In this document: piece after piece, positions 1-6,648 of the stretch
Layout: each line of letters opens with the position of its first letter
Position numbering within the stretch: the first letter of the stretch is position 1
Assembly: GCA_029267645.1 (NCBI GenBank)
Contig: JAJUIM010000070.1
Span: forward strand, 1 to 8,409
DNA from: Microbacterium sp.
Lineage (GTDB): Bacteria > Actinomycetota > Actinomycetes > Actinomycetales > Microbacteriaceae
Direction of reading: 5' to 3'
DNA length: 8,409 nt
Position numbers and translations under genes: made by a program
The notes under the pieces: model-generated
Told to the model about the DNA's origin: nothing
The model's input: only the letters and a program-made list of their open reading frames with translations
Databases searched by the model: none

Positions 1-1
1 C

Positions 2-322
2 GTGCGCGTGCTGCCGCCGCTCGCGCTCGCGCTCGTCGTCGCCCTCATCGTCTGCAACAAGGTCGGATCCCCGCAGTTCCAGTCGTGGCTCATCGCGCCG
101 CTCGTCGCGTGGATCGCGTGGGACAGGGCTCGCGCGATCGGTCCCGCGATGCTCGCGCTCGTGATCGCGGCGCTCACGCACCTCGTCTACCCCGTGATCT
201 ACCACCTCGTGCTGCAGGCCGATATCGTGGCGATCGCGGCTCTCGCCGCGCGCAACGTGCTCGTCGTGCTGCTCGGCGCCTGGGCCGTCGCGCGGCTCGC
301 GCGCACCCCGACAACCCTCTGA
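2..322 (+). CDS. C-terminal part of a multi-pass membrane protein, GT87/DUF2029 glycosyltransferase-like (5' end outside window)
   Basis: Only the last 106 or so codons are present; the reading frame is open to the left edge, so the GTG at position 2 should not be taken as a real start. The fragment is very hydrophobic, with about three to four membrane-spanning stretches and a short basic tail (ARLARTPTTL). The motif CNKVGSPQFQSWLIAPL resembles the NK-x-x-SPQ-(Y/F)-x-x-WL segment near the C-terminus of DUF2029/GT87 polyprenol-phosphate-mannose-dependent mannosyltransferases, which build cell-envelope glycolipids from the membrane. The family call rests on this one motif plus topology, so another polytopic membrane enzyme is possible. 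The stop codon overlaps the ribosome binding site of the next gene, suggesting co-transcription. Confidence 0.6.
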   Translation: MRVLPPLALALVVALIVCNKVGSPQFQSWLIAPLVAWIAWDRARAIGPAMLALVIAALTHLVYPVIYHLVLQADIVAIAALAARNVLVVLLGAWAVARLARTPTTL

Positions 323-332
323 AGGAGATCCC

Positions 333-638
333 ATGCTCGTCGCGTTCTCTGTCGCCCCGTCCGGAACCGGCCGCGAGGACGGGTCCGTCCACGACGCCGT
401 CGCGGCGGCCGTGAAGGTCGTCCGCGAATCGGGCCTGCCGAACCGCACGTCGTCGATGTTCACCGAGATCGAGGGCCCCGACTGGGACACGGTCATGGAC
501 GTCGTCAAGCGCGCGACGGAGGCCGTCGCGCCGTTCGGATCCCGCGTCTCGCTCGTGCTCAAGGCCGACATCCGCCCCGGGTACGAGGGCGAGATCGACG
601 GCAAGCTCGAGCGCCTCGAAGCCGCGATCGAGGGCTGA
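333..638 (+). CDS. Thiamine-binding protein, YkoF/MTH1187 family (PF01910-like)
   Basis: A complete 101-residue protein, the usual length for single-domain members of this family. It should adopt a ferredoxin-like beta-alpha-beta-beta-alpha-beta fold that assembles into multimers binding thiamine or a related ligand; no catalytic activity is known for the family. Family signatures visible: FSVAPSG near the N-terminus, a helix ending in ESGLPNRTSSM, then FTEIEG (about residues 43-48), and VSLVLKADIRPG on the last strand. The ATG start is supported by a strong AAGGAG at 322-327, five bases upstream and overlapping the preceding stop. There is no signal peptide, so it is cytoplasmic. No thiamine transporter or thiamine biosynthesis gene lies in the window, so its physiological partner is unclear. 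Confidence 0.85.
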   Translation: MLVAFSVAPSGTGREDGSVHDAVAAAVKVVRESGLPNRTSSMFTEIEGPDWDTVMDVVKRATEAVAPFGSRVSLVLKADIRPGYEGEIDGKLERLEAAIEG

Positions 639-668
639 CCTTCGGCCGCTGTCCAGGCGGTTTCCCTC

Positions 669-674
669 TACGCT
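669..674 (+). promoter_or_regulatory. -10 element of a probable leaderless promoter for the MFS gene
   Basis: TACGCT fits the TAnnnT pattern of actinobacterial housekeeping -10 boxes and lies exactly seven bases before the ATG at 681, so transcription would start at or next to the start codon. There is no Shine-Dalgarno sequence before the ATG. No good -35 box is visible. The same TACGCTGG-N4-ATG arrangement occurs before the dehydrogenase gene at 4646. Confidence 0.55.
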
Positions 675-680
675 GGACGG

Positions 681-1901
681 ATGACTTCCTCGACCACCGC
701 GTCGAGGGGTGCGGCGACGATGGCGCTCCTCTCCATGGCTATCGGCGCATTCGGCATCGGCATGACCGAGTTCGTCTCGATGGGGCTGCTGCCCGGCATC
801 GCAGGCGACCTGCTCACGGACCTCTTCGCCTCCGACCAGGAGGCCGCGGTCGCGCGGGCGGGGATCCTCATCAGCCTGTACGCGCTGGGCGTCGTGATCG
901 GCGCGCCCACGATCGCCGCGATCGTGACGCGCTTTCCGCGCAACCGCGTGATGGTGATCCTCGTCGCCGCGCTCCTCGTGTGCAACACGCTCACCGTCAT
1001 CGCCCCGACCTTCGAGCTCGTGGCGCTCACGCGCTTCCTGTCGGGCCTGCCGCACGGCGCCTTCTTCGGCATGTCGACGATCGTCGCGAGCGAGCTGCTC
1101 GGGCCGTCGCGCCGCGGCTGGGGCGTCGCGATGGTCATGAGCGGCCTCACGATCGCCAACGTCGTGGGCGTGCCGGGCGGCACGTTCCTCGGCCAGTTCC
1201 TCGGCTGGCGGGCCGCCTACGTCGTCGTCGCGGTCGTGTTCGCGATCGCCCTCGTCATGTGCGCCCTGTTCATCCCCGCGCGCCCGGGCGACAAGGGGCG
1301 CTCGTTCCTGCAGGAGCTCGGCGTGTTCCGGATCCCGCAGGTGTGGGTCACGGTCGCGATCGGCGCGATCGGGTTCGGCGCGTTCTTCTCGGTGTACAGC
1401 TACGTCTCGACGCTCATGACCGAGGTGTCGGGCGGCGCCGAGTGGACGGTTCCCGTCGGCCTCGTCGCGATCGGCCTCGGCATGGTGGTCGGCAACATCC
1501 TGGGCGGGCGCCTCGCCGACATCAGCGTCAAGCGCACGCTCATCGCGGGGCTCGTGCTCACGGCCGTGACCTCGGCGATCGTCGCCGCGATGTCGCCGTG
1601 GACGATCGCCCTCGTCGGCGCCCTGTTCGTCTTCGGCGCACTCAGCCAGACCGCCGTGCCGGCGATCCAGCTGCGCCTGCTCGACGTCGCGGGCGACTAT
1701 CAGTCGATCGCCGCGGCGCTCAACCACTCGGCGCTCAACATCGGCAACAGCGTGGGCGCCGCGCTCGGCGGCGTCGTCCTCGGCGCGGGCCTCGGCTACG
1801 TCGCGCCCGCGTGGCTCGGCGTCGTGCTCGCCGCGGCCGGCGTCGTCATCGCGTCGGTGTCGTTCGCGCTCGAGCGTCGCAGGGCGCCCGAGCTCGTCTG
1901 A
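681..1901 (+). CDS. MFS transporter, DHA1 family (AraJ/YdhP-type drug or sugar efflux permease)
   Basis: A 406-residue polytopic membrane protein with about 12 predicted transmembrane helices in the plasma membrane, the normal size for drug:H+ antiporter family 1. Visible signatures: TM1 with GMTEFVSMGLLPGIA (acidic E30), the loop 2-3 motif TRFPRNR (83-89), the motif-B region LTRFLSGLPHGAFFG (116-130, R118), and the antiporter motif-C region GLTIANVVGVPGGTFLGQFLGWR split over about 155-177. A second loop motif, GGRLADISVKR, opens the C-terminal half. The GLPHGAFFG signature is typical of AraJ/YdhP-like exporters, whose substrates are hard to predict. The start follows a leaderless-type promoter; an ATG further in (721) would remove part of TM1. 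The gene converges on metX with only 10 bases between stops. Confidence 0.88.
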   Translation: MTSSTTASRGAATMALLSMAIGAFGIGMTEFVSMGLLPGIAGDLLTDLFASDQEAAVARAGILISLYALGVVIGAPTIAAIVTRFPRNRVMVILVAALLVCNTLTVIAPTFELVALTRFLSGLPHGAFFGMSTIVASELLGPSRRGWGVAMVMSGLTIANVVGVPGGTFLGQFLGWRAAYVVVAVVFAIALVMCALFIPARPGDKGRSFLQELGVFRIPQVWVTVAIGAIGFGAFFSVYSYVSTLMTEVSGGAEWTVPVGLVAIGLGMVVGNILGGRLADISVKRTLIAGLVLTAVTSAIVAAMSPWTIALVGALFVFGALSQTAVPAIQLRLLDVAGDYQSIAAALNHSALNIGNSVGAALGGVVLGAGLGYVAPAWLGVVLAAAGVVIASVSFALERRRAPELV

Positions 1902-1911
1902 GCGGATCCGG

Positions 1912-3114
1912 TCAGCCGAGCAGCGCGCGCAGGTGCCGGCCGAGCGAGTCGGTCTCGATGAGGAACCCGTCGTGGCCGAAGTCGCTCGTGATGACGACGG
2001 CTTCGTCGCCGTGGATCGTCGTGGGGATCCCCCGCGCGATGCGGTGCTGGCCCTCGACGGGGAACAGGCGGTCGGTGTCGATGCCGACGACGAGCGTCGG
2101 CGCCGTGACGCGCCGCAGGGCGTCCTCGATGCCGCCGCGGTCGCGCCCCACGTCGTGTGAGTCCATCGCCTCGACGAGGCGGATGTAGGTGTTCGCGTCG
2201 AAGCGGCGCGTGAACTTGTTGCCGTGGAAGTCGAGGTACGACTCGACGGCGAAGCGCCCGCCGTGGCCGAGGGGGCTCACGTCGGACTGCCACGACCGCT
2301 GGAACCGCTTGTTGAGCTCGACGACGCCGCGGTAGTTGAGCATGGCCATGCGGCGCGCGAGCGCGAGGCCGCGGTGGGGACCCTCGCCGGGCCCCGCGTC
2401 GTAGTAGTCGCCGCCCTGGAAGCCCGGATCGATCTCGATCGCCTCGAGCTGCGTCGAGTTGAGCGCGATCTGGTCGGCCGTGTTGGCAGGCGGGGCCGCG
2501 ATGACGGCGAGGCGGCCGACGCGATCCGGGTGCGTCACGGCCCACTCGAGCGCGTGCATGCCGCCCATGGATCCGCCGACGACCGCGTGCCAGCGCTCGA
2601 TGCCGAGGTGGTCGGCGAGCAGACGCTGCGCGTCGACCTGGTCGCGCACCGTGAGGTAGGGGAAGCGCGAGGCCCACGGATCCCCGTCGGGGTGGATGCT
2701 CGCGGGCCCCGTGGATCCCTGGCAGCCGCCCAGCATGTTCGGCGCGACGACGAAGAGCTCGTCGGTGTCGATGGGGGCGCCGGGGCCGACGATGTCCTCC
2801 CACCAGCCCGCCGTGGGGTGGCCGGGGCCGGCATCGCCGCGCACGTGGCTGTCGCCCGTGAAGGCGTGCAGGACGAGGACGGCGTTGGATCCGTCGGGCG
2901 CGAGCTCGCCCCACGTCTCGTAGGCGAGGCGCATGTGAGGGAGGACGTCGCCGCGCTCGGTCGCGAACGCGCCGAGCCATGCGAATCGGCGGTTGCCGAC
3001 GGGGTCGCCGTCCTGCCACGCGCCGGTCGCGGGAGGGCGCCCGGCCATGGAGCGCGCGTCGGCCTCCGTGACGGGGGCCGACGGCACCGTGTCCTCAGAG
3101 ATCTGCCAGTCCAT
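1912..3114 (-). CDS. metX: Homoserine O-acetyltransferase
   Basis: Transfers an acetyl group from acetyl-CoA to the hydroxyl of L-homoserine, the committed step of the acetyl branch of methionine synthesis; cytoplasmic. With the ATG at 3114 the protein is 400 residues, close to the family norm. It is an alpha/beta hydrolase fold: LHAFTGDSHV (82-91) forms the oxyanion-hole region, GGSMGG (180-185) holds nucleophile S182, GIDTDRLFP (344-352) holds the acid D348, and FGHDGFL (379-385) holds the base H381. The conserved NMLGGCQGSTGP (126-137) is also present. An in-frame ATG at 3123 would add MDP; neither start has a good ribosome binding site, and both lie just below a long hairpin. It follows metY, supplier of the next step, on the same strand. 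Acyl specificity (acetyl or succinyl) is inferred from the neighbouring sulfhydrylase and the family. Confidence 0.95.
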   Translation of the reverse strand: MDWQISEDTVPSAPVTEADARSMAGRPPATGAWQDGDPVGNRRFAWLGAFATERGDVLPHMRLAYETWGELAPDGSNAVLVLHAFTGDSHVRGDAGPGHPTAGWWEDIVGPGAPIDTDELFVVAPNMLGGCQGSTGPASIHPDGDPWASRFPYLTVRDQVDAQRLLADHLGIERWHAVVGGSMGGMHALEWAVTHPDRVGRLAVIAAPPANTADQIALNSTQLEAIEIDPGFQGGDYYDAGPGEGPHRGLALARRMAMLNYRGVVELNKRFQRSWQSDVSPLGHGGRFAVESYLDFHGNKFTRRFDANTYIRLVEAMDSHDVGRDRGGIEDALRRVTAPTLVVGIDTDRLFPVEGQHRIARGIPTTIHGDEAVVITSDFGHDGFLIETDSLGRHLRALLG

Positions 3115-3131
3115 CGGATCCATTCTGCCGA

Positions 3132-3198
3132 CAAATCCACAAGTCTCCGCCAAGTCCGGCCGTTGTGCGGCGAGACTCGGCGGAGACTTGTGGACTTG
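3132..3198 (-). repeat. Long perfect-to-near-perfect palindrome between metY and metX (25-bp stem, 17-base loop)
   Basis: The arms at 3132-3156 and 3174-3198 are reverse complements at 23 of 25 positions, with an uninterrupted 16-bp core (3136-3151 with 3179-3194). Both mismatches (3135/3195 and 3152/3178) are A-C on the plus strand but become U-G wobble pairs in minus-strand RNA, so a metY-metX transcript could pair along all 25 positions. The base of the stem is 8 nt from the upstream metX ATG (3123) and 17 nt from the downstream one (3114). Candidate roles are attenuator or terminator after metY, a translation-control structure for metX, or a dispersed REP-like element. Only three consecutive U residues follow within its 3' edge, so it is not a classical U-tailed terminator. 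Confidence 0.85.
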
Positions 3199-3204
3199 AG
3201 GGGT

Positions 3205-3225
3205 GCGGGAACCCCGCTGTGCGGG
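3205..3225. repeat. Alternating short inverted repeats after metY
   Basis: GCGGG (3205-3209), CCCGC (3213-3217) and GCGGG (3221-3225) alternate with 3-base spacers, so the middle element can pair with either neighbour. It lies 8 bases beyond the metY stop, just upstream of the long palindrome in the met-sense direction. It could form part of a factor-independent terminator, but the elements are short and G+C-rich, so chance is possible. Confidence 0.35.
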
Positions 3226-3233
3226 AAGGCGGG

Positions 3234-4535
3234 TCAGCCGCGGGCGGCGGCGAAGGCCTGGTCGAGGTCGGCGATGAGGTCGTCGACGTTCTCGAGGCCG
3301 ACCGAGAGCCGTACGAGGCCCGGGGTCACGCCGCCGGCGAGCTGTTCCTCGGGCGTGAGCTGCGAGTGCGTCGTCGAGGCCGGGTGGATCACGAGCGAGC
3401 GCACGTCGCCGATGTTGGCGAGGTGGCTGAACAGCCCGAGCGAGTTCACGAACGTGCGCCCCGCGTCGACGCCGCCCTTCAGCTCGAACGAGAGCACGGC
3501 GCCCACGCCCTTCGGCGCGTACTGCTTCGCGGCCTCGTGCCACGGCGACGAGGGCAGGCCCGAGTAGTTCACCGACGCGACGTCGGGGTGCTGCTCGAGC
3601 CACTCGGCGATCGCCTGCGTGTTCTGCACGTGGCGCTCGACGCGCAGCGACAGCGTCTCGATGCCCTGGATGAGCTGCCACGCGTTGTTCGGCGCGGCCG
3701 AGGACCCGAGGTCGCGCAGCAGCTGCACGCGGGCCTTCGTCACGAATGCGACCGCGTCGCCGAGGGCGCCCGTGTAGCTGACGCCGTGGTACGACGGGTC
3801 GGGCTCCGTGAGGCCGGGGAAGCGATCGGCGTGCTCCGACCACGGGAAGGATCCGCCGTCGACGATGACACCCGCGACGACCGTGCCGTGGCCCGAGAGG
3901 AACTTCGTCGCCGAGTGCACGACGATGTCGGCGCCGTGCTCGAAGGGGCGGATCAGGTACGGCGTCGCGATCGTGTTGTCGACGATGAGCGGCAGGCCCG
4001 CCTCGTGCGCGATGTCGGCGACCGCGCGGATGTTCAGCACGTTCGCCTGCGGGTTGCCGACCGTCTCGGCGAAGAAGAGCTTCGTGTTGGGGCGGATCGC
4101 GCGGCGCCACTCGTCGAGGTCGTCCTGGTTCTCGACGAACGTCGTCTCGATGCCGAGCTTCGCGAGCGTGTACTTGAAGAGGTTGAACGTGCCGCCGTAG
4201 ATCGACGCCGACGAGACGATGTGGTCGCCCGCCTGCGCGATGTTGAGCACGGCGAACGACTCGGCCGCCTGGCCGCTCGCGACGAGCAGCGCCCCCGTGC
4301 CGCCCTCGAGCGCCGCGATGCGCTGCTCGGCGACGTCGGTCGTGGGGTTCATGATCCGCGTGTAGATGTTGCCCGGCTCGGCCAGCGAGAAGAGGTTCGC
4401 GGCGTGCTCGGCGTCGCGGAACACGTAGGCCGTCGTCTGGTACAGGGGCGTCGCCCGCGCGCCCGTCGTCGGGTCGGGCTGCGCACCGGCGTGGATCTGC
4501 TGGGTCTCGAAGCGCCAGGTCGTGGAGTCGGTCAT
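3234..4535 (-). CDS. metY: O-acetylhomoserine sulfhydrylase (PLP-dependent)
   Basis: Converts O-acetyl-L-homoserine plus sulfide to L-homocysteine and acetate, direct sulfhydrylation; a cytoplasmic tetramer in characterised members. At 433 residues it matches the MetY subgroup of Cys/Met-metabolism PLP enzymes. Visible landmarks: TRIMNPTT (59-66) including the phosphate-contacting [17 protein letters not shown] (78-91), [10 protein letters not shown] (111-120) with the ring-stacking Y113, ETVGNPQ (157-163), VDNT (185-188) with D186, and [10 protein letters not shown] (208-217) with the Schiff-base lysine K211. The insert between the lysine and [12 protein letters not shown], and the ending [10 protein letters not shown], are MetY features and less like MetB or MetZ. 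The ATG has AGGGGG (4540-4545) four to five bases upstream. It is the first gene of the minus-strand pair with metX. Confidence 0.95.
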   Translation of the reverse strand: MTDSTTWRFETQQIHAGAQPDPTTGARATPLYQTTAYVFRDAEHAANLFSLAEPGNIYTRIMNPTTDVAEQRIAALEGGTGALLVASGQAAESFAVLNIAQAGDHIVSSASIYGGTFNLFKYTLAKLGIETTFVENQDDLDEWRRAIRPNTKLFFAETVGNPQANVLNIRAVADIAHEAGLPLIVDNTIATPYLIRPFEHGADIVVHSATKFLSGHGTVVAGVIVDGGSFPWSEHADRFPGLTEPDPSYHGVSYTGALGDAVAFVTKARVQLLRDLGSSAAPNNAWQLIQGIETLSLRVERHVQNTQAIAEWLEQHPDVASVNYSGLPSSPWHEAAKQYAPKGVGAVLSFELKGGVDAGRTFVNSLGLFSHLANIGDVRSLVIHPASTTHSQLTPEEQLAGGVTPGLVRLSVGLENVDDLIADLDQAFAAARG

Positions 4536-4573
4536 GGGTCCCCCTGAAACGGGTAGCGGGCGGGAATGACTCG

Positions 4574-4602
4574 ACCCTACGACGGGCCGCGGGCTGTGCC
4601 AA
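4574..4602 (-). promoter_or_regulatory. Sigma-70-like promoter for metY
   Basis: On the minus strand, TTGGCA (plus positions 4597-4602) is followed after exactly 17 bases by TAGGGT (4574-4579). Transcription would begin near 4567 and leave a leader of about 30 nt ending in the AGGGGG ribosome binding site. That leader is too short for a SAM riboswitch, so any methionine control is likely by a DNA-binding regulator or through the downstream metY-metX hairpin. Confidence 0.6.
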
Positions 4603-4604
4603 CA

Positions 4605-4632
4605 CGCGGGAAACGCCGCGTCATATGCGCGG
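4605..4632. promoter_or_regulatory. Three alternating CGCGG/CCGCG elements in the divergent promoter region (possible operator)
   Basis: CGCGG (4605-4609), CCGCG (4616-4620) and CGCGG (4628-4632) form two overlapping inverted repeats with 6- and 7-base spacers; the second encloses TCATATG. They lie between the metY -35 box and the dehydrogenase -10 box, a suitable place for an operator that serves both promoters. The elements are only 5 bp and G+C-rich, so chance cannot be excluded. Confidence 0.25.
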
Positions 4633-4633
4633 G

Positions 4634-4639
4634 TACGCT
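4634..4639 (+). promoter_or_regulatory. -10 element of a probable leaderless promoter for the SDR operon
   Basis: TACGCT ends seven bases before the ATG at 4646, with no Shine-Dalgarno sequence between. This fixes the start at 4646 and not at the in-frame ATG at 4625, which lies upstream of the -10 box. Spacing and the eight-base string TACGCTGG match the MFS promoter exactly. Confidence 0.6.
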
Positions 4640-4645
4640 GGGGCC

Positions 4646-5416
4646 ATGACGAGGCGTGCCGTGGTGACGGGAGCGAGTTCGGGCATCGGCAGGGCGACGG
4701 TCGTCGCGCTGCGGCAGCGGGGGTGGGACGTCGTCGGCGTCGCGCGGCGGGCGGATCGCCTCGCCGAGCTCGCCGACGAGACGGGCGCCGACGTGTTCGC
4801 GGCCGACCTCACCCGCCAGGCCGACGTCGACGCGCTCGCCGCGTACGCCTCGTCGTCGCCCGTGCACTCGCTCGTGCACGTCGCCGGGGGTGCGCTCGGC
4901 GCCGACCGCGTCGAGGACGGCGACAGCGACGGCTGGCTGCGCATGTACGAGATGAACACGCTCTCGGCGCAGCGCCTCGTCAAGGCGCTGCTGCCGCAGC
5001 TGCGCCGCACCGCGCGCGACGAGGGCACGCACGTCGACCTGCTGTTCCTCACCTCGACCGCGGCGCACACGGCGTACCCCGGCGGGGCCGGCTACAACGC
5101 GGCGAAAGCGGGCGAGGCGATGGTCGCGAACGCGCTCCGGCAGGAGCTCGTCGGCGAGCCGATCCGCGTCATCGAGATCGCGCCCGGCATGGTGCACACC
5201 GAGGAGTTCTCGCTCGTGCGCCTCGGCGACGCCGAGGCCGCCGACGCCGTCTACGAGGGCGTCGAGGCGCCCCTCACAGCGGGCGACGTCGCCGACGTGA
5301 TCGCATACAGCCTCGACGCACCGGGGCATGTCAATCTCGATCACGTGACAGTACGCCCCGTCGCGCAGGCCGCCGCCCACCTCGTCCACCGCGGCCCGCT
5401 CGCGCCGCGCGCGTGA
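4646..5416 (+). CDS. Short-chain dehydrogenase/reductase (classical SDR)
   Basis: A 256-residue NAD(P)-dependent oxidoreductase with a Rossmann fold, cytoplasmic, substrate unknown. Cofactor motif TGASSGIG (residues 8-15) opens the protein; VARRADRL (32-39) with basic residues after the second strand suggests a preference for NADP(H). The usual NNAG motif reads HVAGG (78-82). The catalytic tetrad is visible as N104 (YEMNTL), S137 (FLTST) and Y150-x-x-x-K154 (YNAAK); PGMVHTEEF follows as in the classical PG motif. The start at 4646 gives a normal N-terminus, with the Rossmann strand beginning at residue 5. Overall it resembles YdfG-like 3-hydroxy acid or serine dehydrogenases, but the specific substrate cannot be read from sequence. 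It heads a run of four same-strand genes; the next starts 36 bases downstream. Confidence 0.9.
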   Translation: MTRRAVVTGASSGIGRATVVALRQRGWDVVGVARRADRLAELADETGADVFAADLTRQADVDALAAYASSSPVHSLVHVAGGALGADRVEDGDSDGWLRMYEMNTLSAQRLVKALLPQLRRTARDEGTHVDLLFLTSTAAHTAYPGGAGYNAAKAGEAMVANALRQELVGEPIRVIEIAPGMVHTEEFSLVRLGDAEAADAVYEGVEAPLTAGDVADVIAYSLDAPGHVNLDHVTVRPVAQAAAHLVHRGPLAPRA

Positions 5417-5452
5417 CGGATCCGCACATCGACCCGACCAGCAAGGACCACC

Positions 5453-5962
5453 GTGACCGCTGAGTTCACCGAGCGCGAGACGCTCACCTGGGACGGCTTC
5501 GGCCGCGCGACCCGAGACCTCGCCCGCGAGATCGTTGCGAGCGCATTCGAGCCAGAGGTCGTCGTCGCGATCGCGCGCGGCGGCCTGCTGCCGGCCGGCG
5601 CGATCGCCTACGGTCTCGGCGCGAAGAACTGCGGCGCGATCAACATGGAGTTCTACACGGGCATCGGCACGGTGCTCGACGCGCCGCAGGTGCTGCCGCC
5701 CGAGCTCGACATGAACTACCTCGACGGGCGCCGCGTGCTGCTCGTCGACGACGTGGCCGACTCGGGCCGCACCCTGCGCATGGCGGTCGACATGCTGCGC
5801 GACAAGGGCGCCGACGTGCGCTCCGTGACGATCTACGAGAAGCCGTCGACGATCATCCACCCCGACTACGTGTGGAAGGCGACCGACCTGTGGATCGACT
5901 TCCCGTGGTCGGCCCGCGGCACGGTCGTCGAGGAGGACTCCGGGGCGGAGGCGAGCGCCTGA
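5453..5962 (+). CDS. Purine-type phosphoribosyltransferase (Gpt/Hpt-like)
   Basis: A 169-residue type I phosphoribosyltransferase, expected to join a nucleobase to PRPP in salvage; cytoplasmic. The PRPP-binding loop is [13 protein letters not shown] (95-107), with the two adjacent acidic residues D99-D100 and the SGRT phosphate loop. An early [12 protein letters not shown] (38-49) forms the PPi-binding loop. The C-terminal [14 protein letters not shown] (140-153) resembles the xanthine/hypoxanthine-guanine enzymes, in which an aromatic residue stacks on the purine, so a 6-oxopurine substrate is likely but unproven. The GTG start at 5453 has AAGGA five bases upstream. The stop overlaps the next gene's ATG by one base (TGATG), a sign of translational coupling with ung. 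Confidence 0.85.
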   Translation: MTAEFTERETLTWDGFGRATRDLAREIVASAFEPEVVVAIARGGLLPAGAIAYGLGAKNCGAINMEFYTGIGTVLDAPQVLPPELDMNYLDGRRVLLVDDVADSGRTLRMAVDMLRDKGADVRSVTIYEKPSTIIHPDYVWKATDLWIDFPWSARGTVVEEDSGAEASA

Positions 5963-6645
5963 TGCCCGGACGCTCGCTGCCCGAACTGGCCGAGGCCGGG
6001 CTCATCGACGCGGGGTGGGCCGCCGCCCTCGCGCCCGTCGCGGACGACATCGCCGCGATGGGGGATCGGCTCCGCGCGCTCCAGCGCCCCTACCTGCCCG
6101 CGGGGGATCGCGTCCTGCGCGCCTTCCAGCGCCCGCTCGACGGGGTGAAGGTCCTGATCGTCGGGCAGGATCCGTACCCCACGGTCGGCCACCCCATCGG
6201 CCTGTCGTTCGCCGTCGAGCGCGACGTGCGCCCCGTGCCGCGCAGCCTGCAGAACATCTACGCCGAGATGAAGACCGACCTCGGGCTGCCGGTGCCCGAG
6301 CACGGCGACCTCTCGAGCTGGGCCGACCAGGGCGTCATGCTGCTGAACCGCGTGCTCACGGTCACCCCGGGCGAGCCCGGATCGCATCGCGGCTGGGGAT
6401 GGGAGGCCGTGACGGATCACGCGATCCGCGCGCTCGTCGCGCGCGAGCGCCCGCTCGTGGCGATCCTCTGGGGCGCGCAGGCGCGGTCGCTCGCGCCGCT
6501 GCTCGGACCCACGCCCCGCATCGAATCCCCGCATCCGTCGCCGCTGTCGGCGAGCCGCGGGTTCTTCGGGTCCCGCCCCTTCTCGCGCGTGAACGCGTTG
6601 CTCGAGCAGCAGGGCGCGGATCCGGTCGACTGGCGGGTGAGGTGA
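5962..6645 (+). CDS. ung: Uracil-DNA glycosylase, family 1
   Basis: Removes uracil from DNA, starting base-excision repair of deaminated cytosine; acts in the nucleoid. The 227-residue protein has the family motifs: GQDPYPT (68-74) with the water-activating D70, GLSFAVE (80-86), LLNRVLTV (127-134) in the uracil-binding strand, and [18 protein letters not shown] (191-208) with the catalytic H191 and the minor-groove intercalation loop. The residue after GQDPY is proline, whereas the E. coli enzyme has histidine; actinobacterial Ung proteins commonly have this form. An upstream in-frame ATG exists at 5872, but it lies inside the preceding gene and would add 30 unrelated residues. The ATG at 5962 has GGAGG at 5947-5951 and overlaps the preceding stop by one base. 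GNAT follows after three bases. Confidence 0.95.
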   Translation: MPGRSLPELAEAGLIDAGWAAALAPVADDIAAMGDRLRALQRPYLPAGDRVLRAFQRPLDGVKVLIVGQDPYPTVGHPIGLSFAVERDVRPVPRSLQNIYAEMKTDLGLPVPEHGDLSSWADQGVMLLNRVLTVTPGEPGSHRGWGWEAVTDHAIRALVARERPLVAILWGAQARSLAPLLGPTPRIESPHPSPLSASRGFFGSRPFSRVNALLEQQGADPVDWRVR

Positions 6646-6648
6646 GCC

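Noticed and set aside
646..663. Terminator after the thiamine-binding gene (CCGC-N7-GCGG followed by TTT)
   Set aside because: A four-pair stem with a seven-base loop and three T residues is too weak, and the promoter of the MFS gene overlaps its edge.
174..1727. A 517-codon minus-strand open frame opposite the thiamine-binding and MFS genes
   Set aside because: Composition is dominated by R, D, E, H and G, typical of the complement of high-G+C coding sequence, and the plus strand has two well-supported genes in the same place.
1902..1911. CGGATCCG palindrome between the MFS and metX stops as a bidirectional terminator
   Set aside because: The gap is only 10 bases and the palindrome has no loop; it is better explained as one of the many GGATCC sites.
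3165..4547. A 460-codon plus-strand open frame opposite metY
   Set aside because: Same compositional shadow pattern; MetY on the minus strand has all its catalytic motifs and a proper promoter and ribosome binding site.
4536..4567. SAM riboswitch in the metY leader
   Set aside because: The predicted leader is about 30 nt, far shorter than any SAM riboswitch class, with no supporting stems.
1912..4605. A single 897-codon minus-strand open frame spanning metX and all of metY
   Set aside because: Only its last 400 codons are MetX. The upstream part is an out-of-frame reading of metY and the hairpin, arginine- and proline-rich as expected for high-G+C antisense or off-frame reading, and has no family signature.
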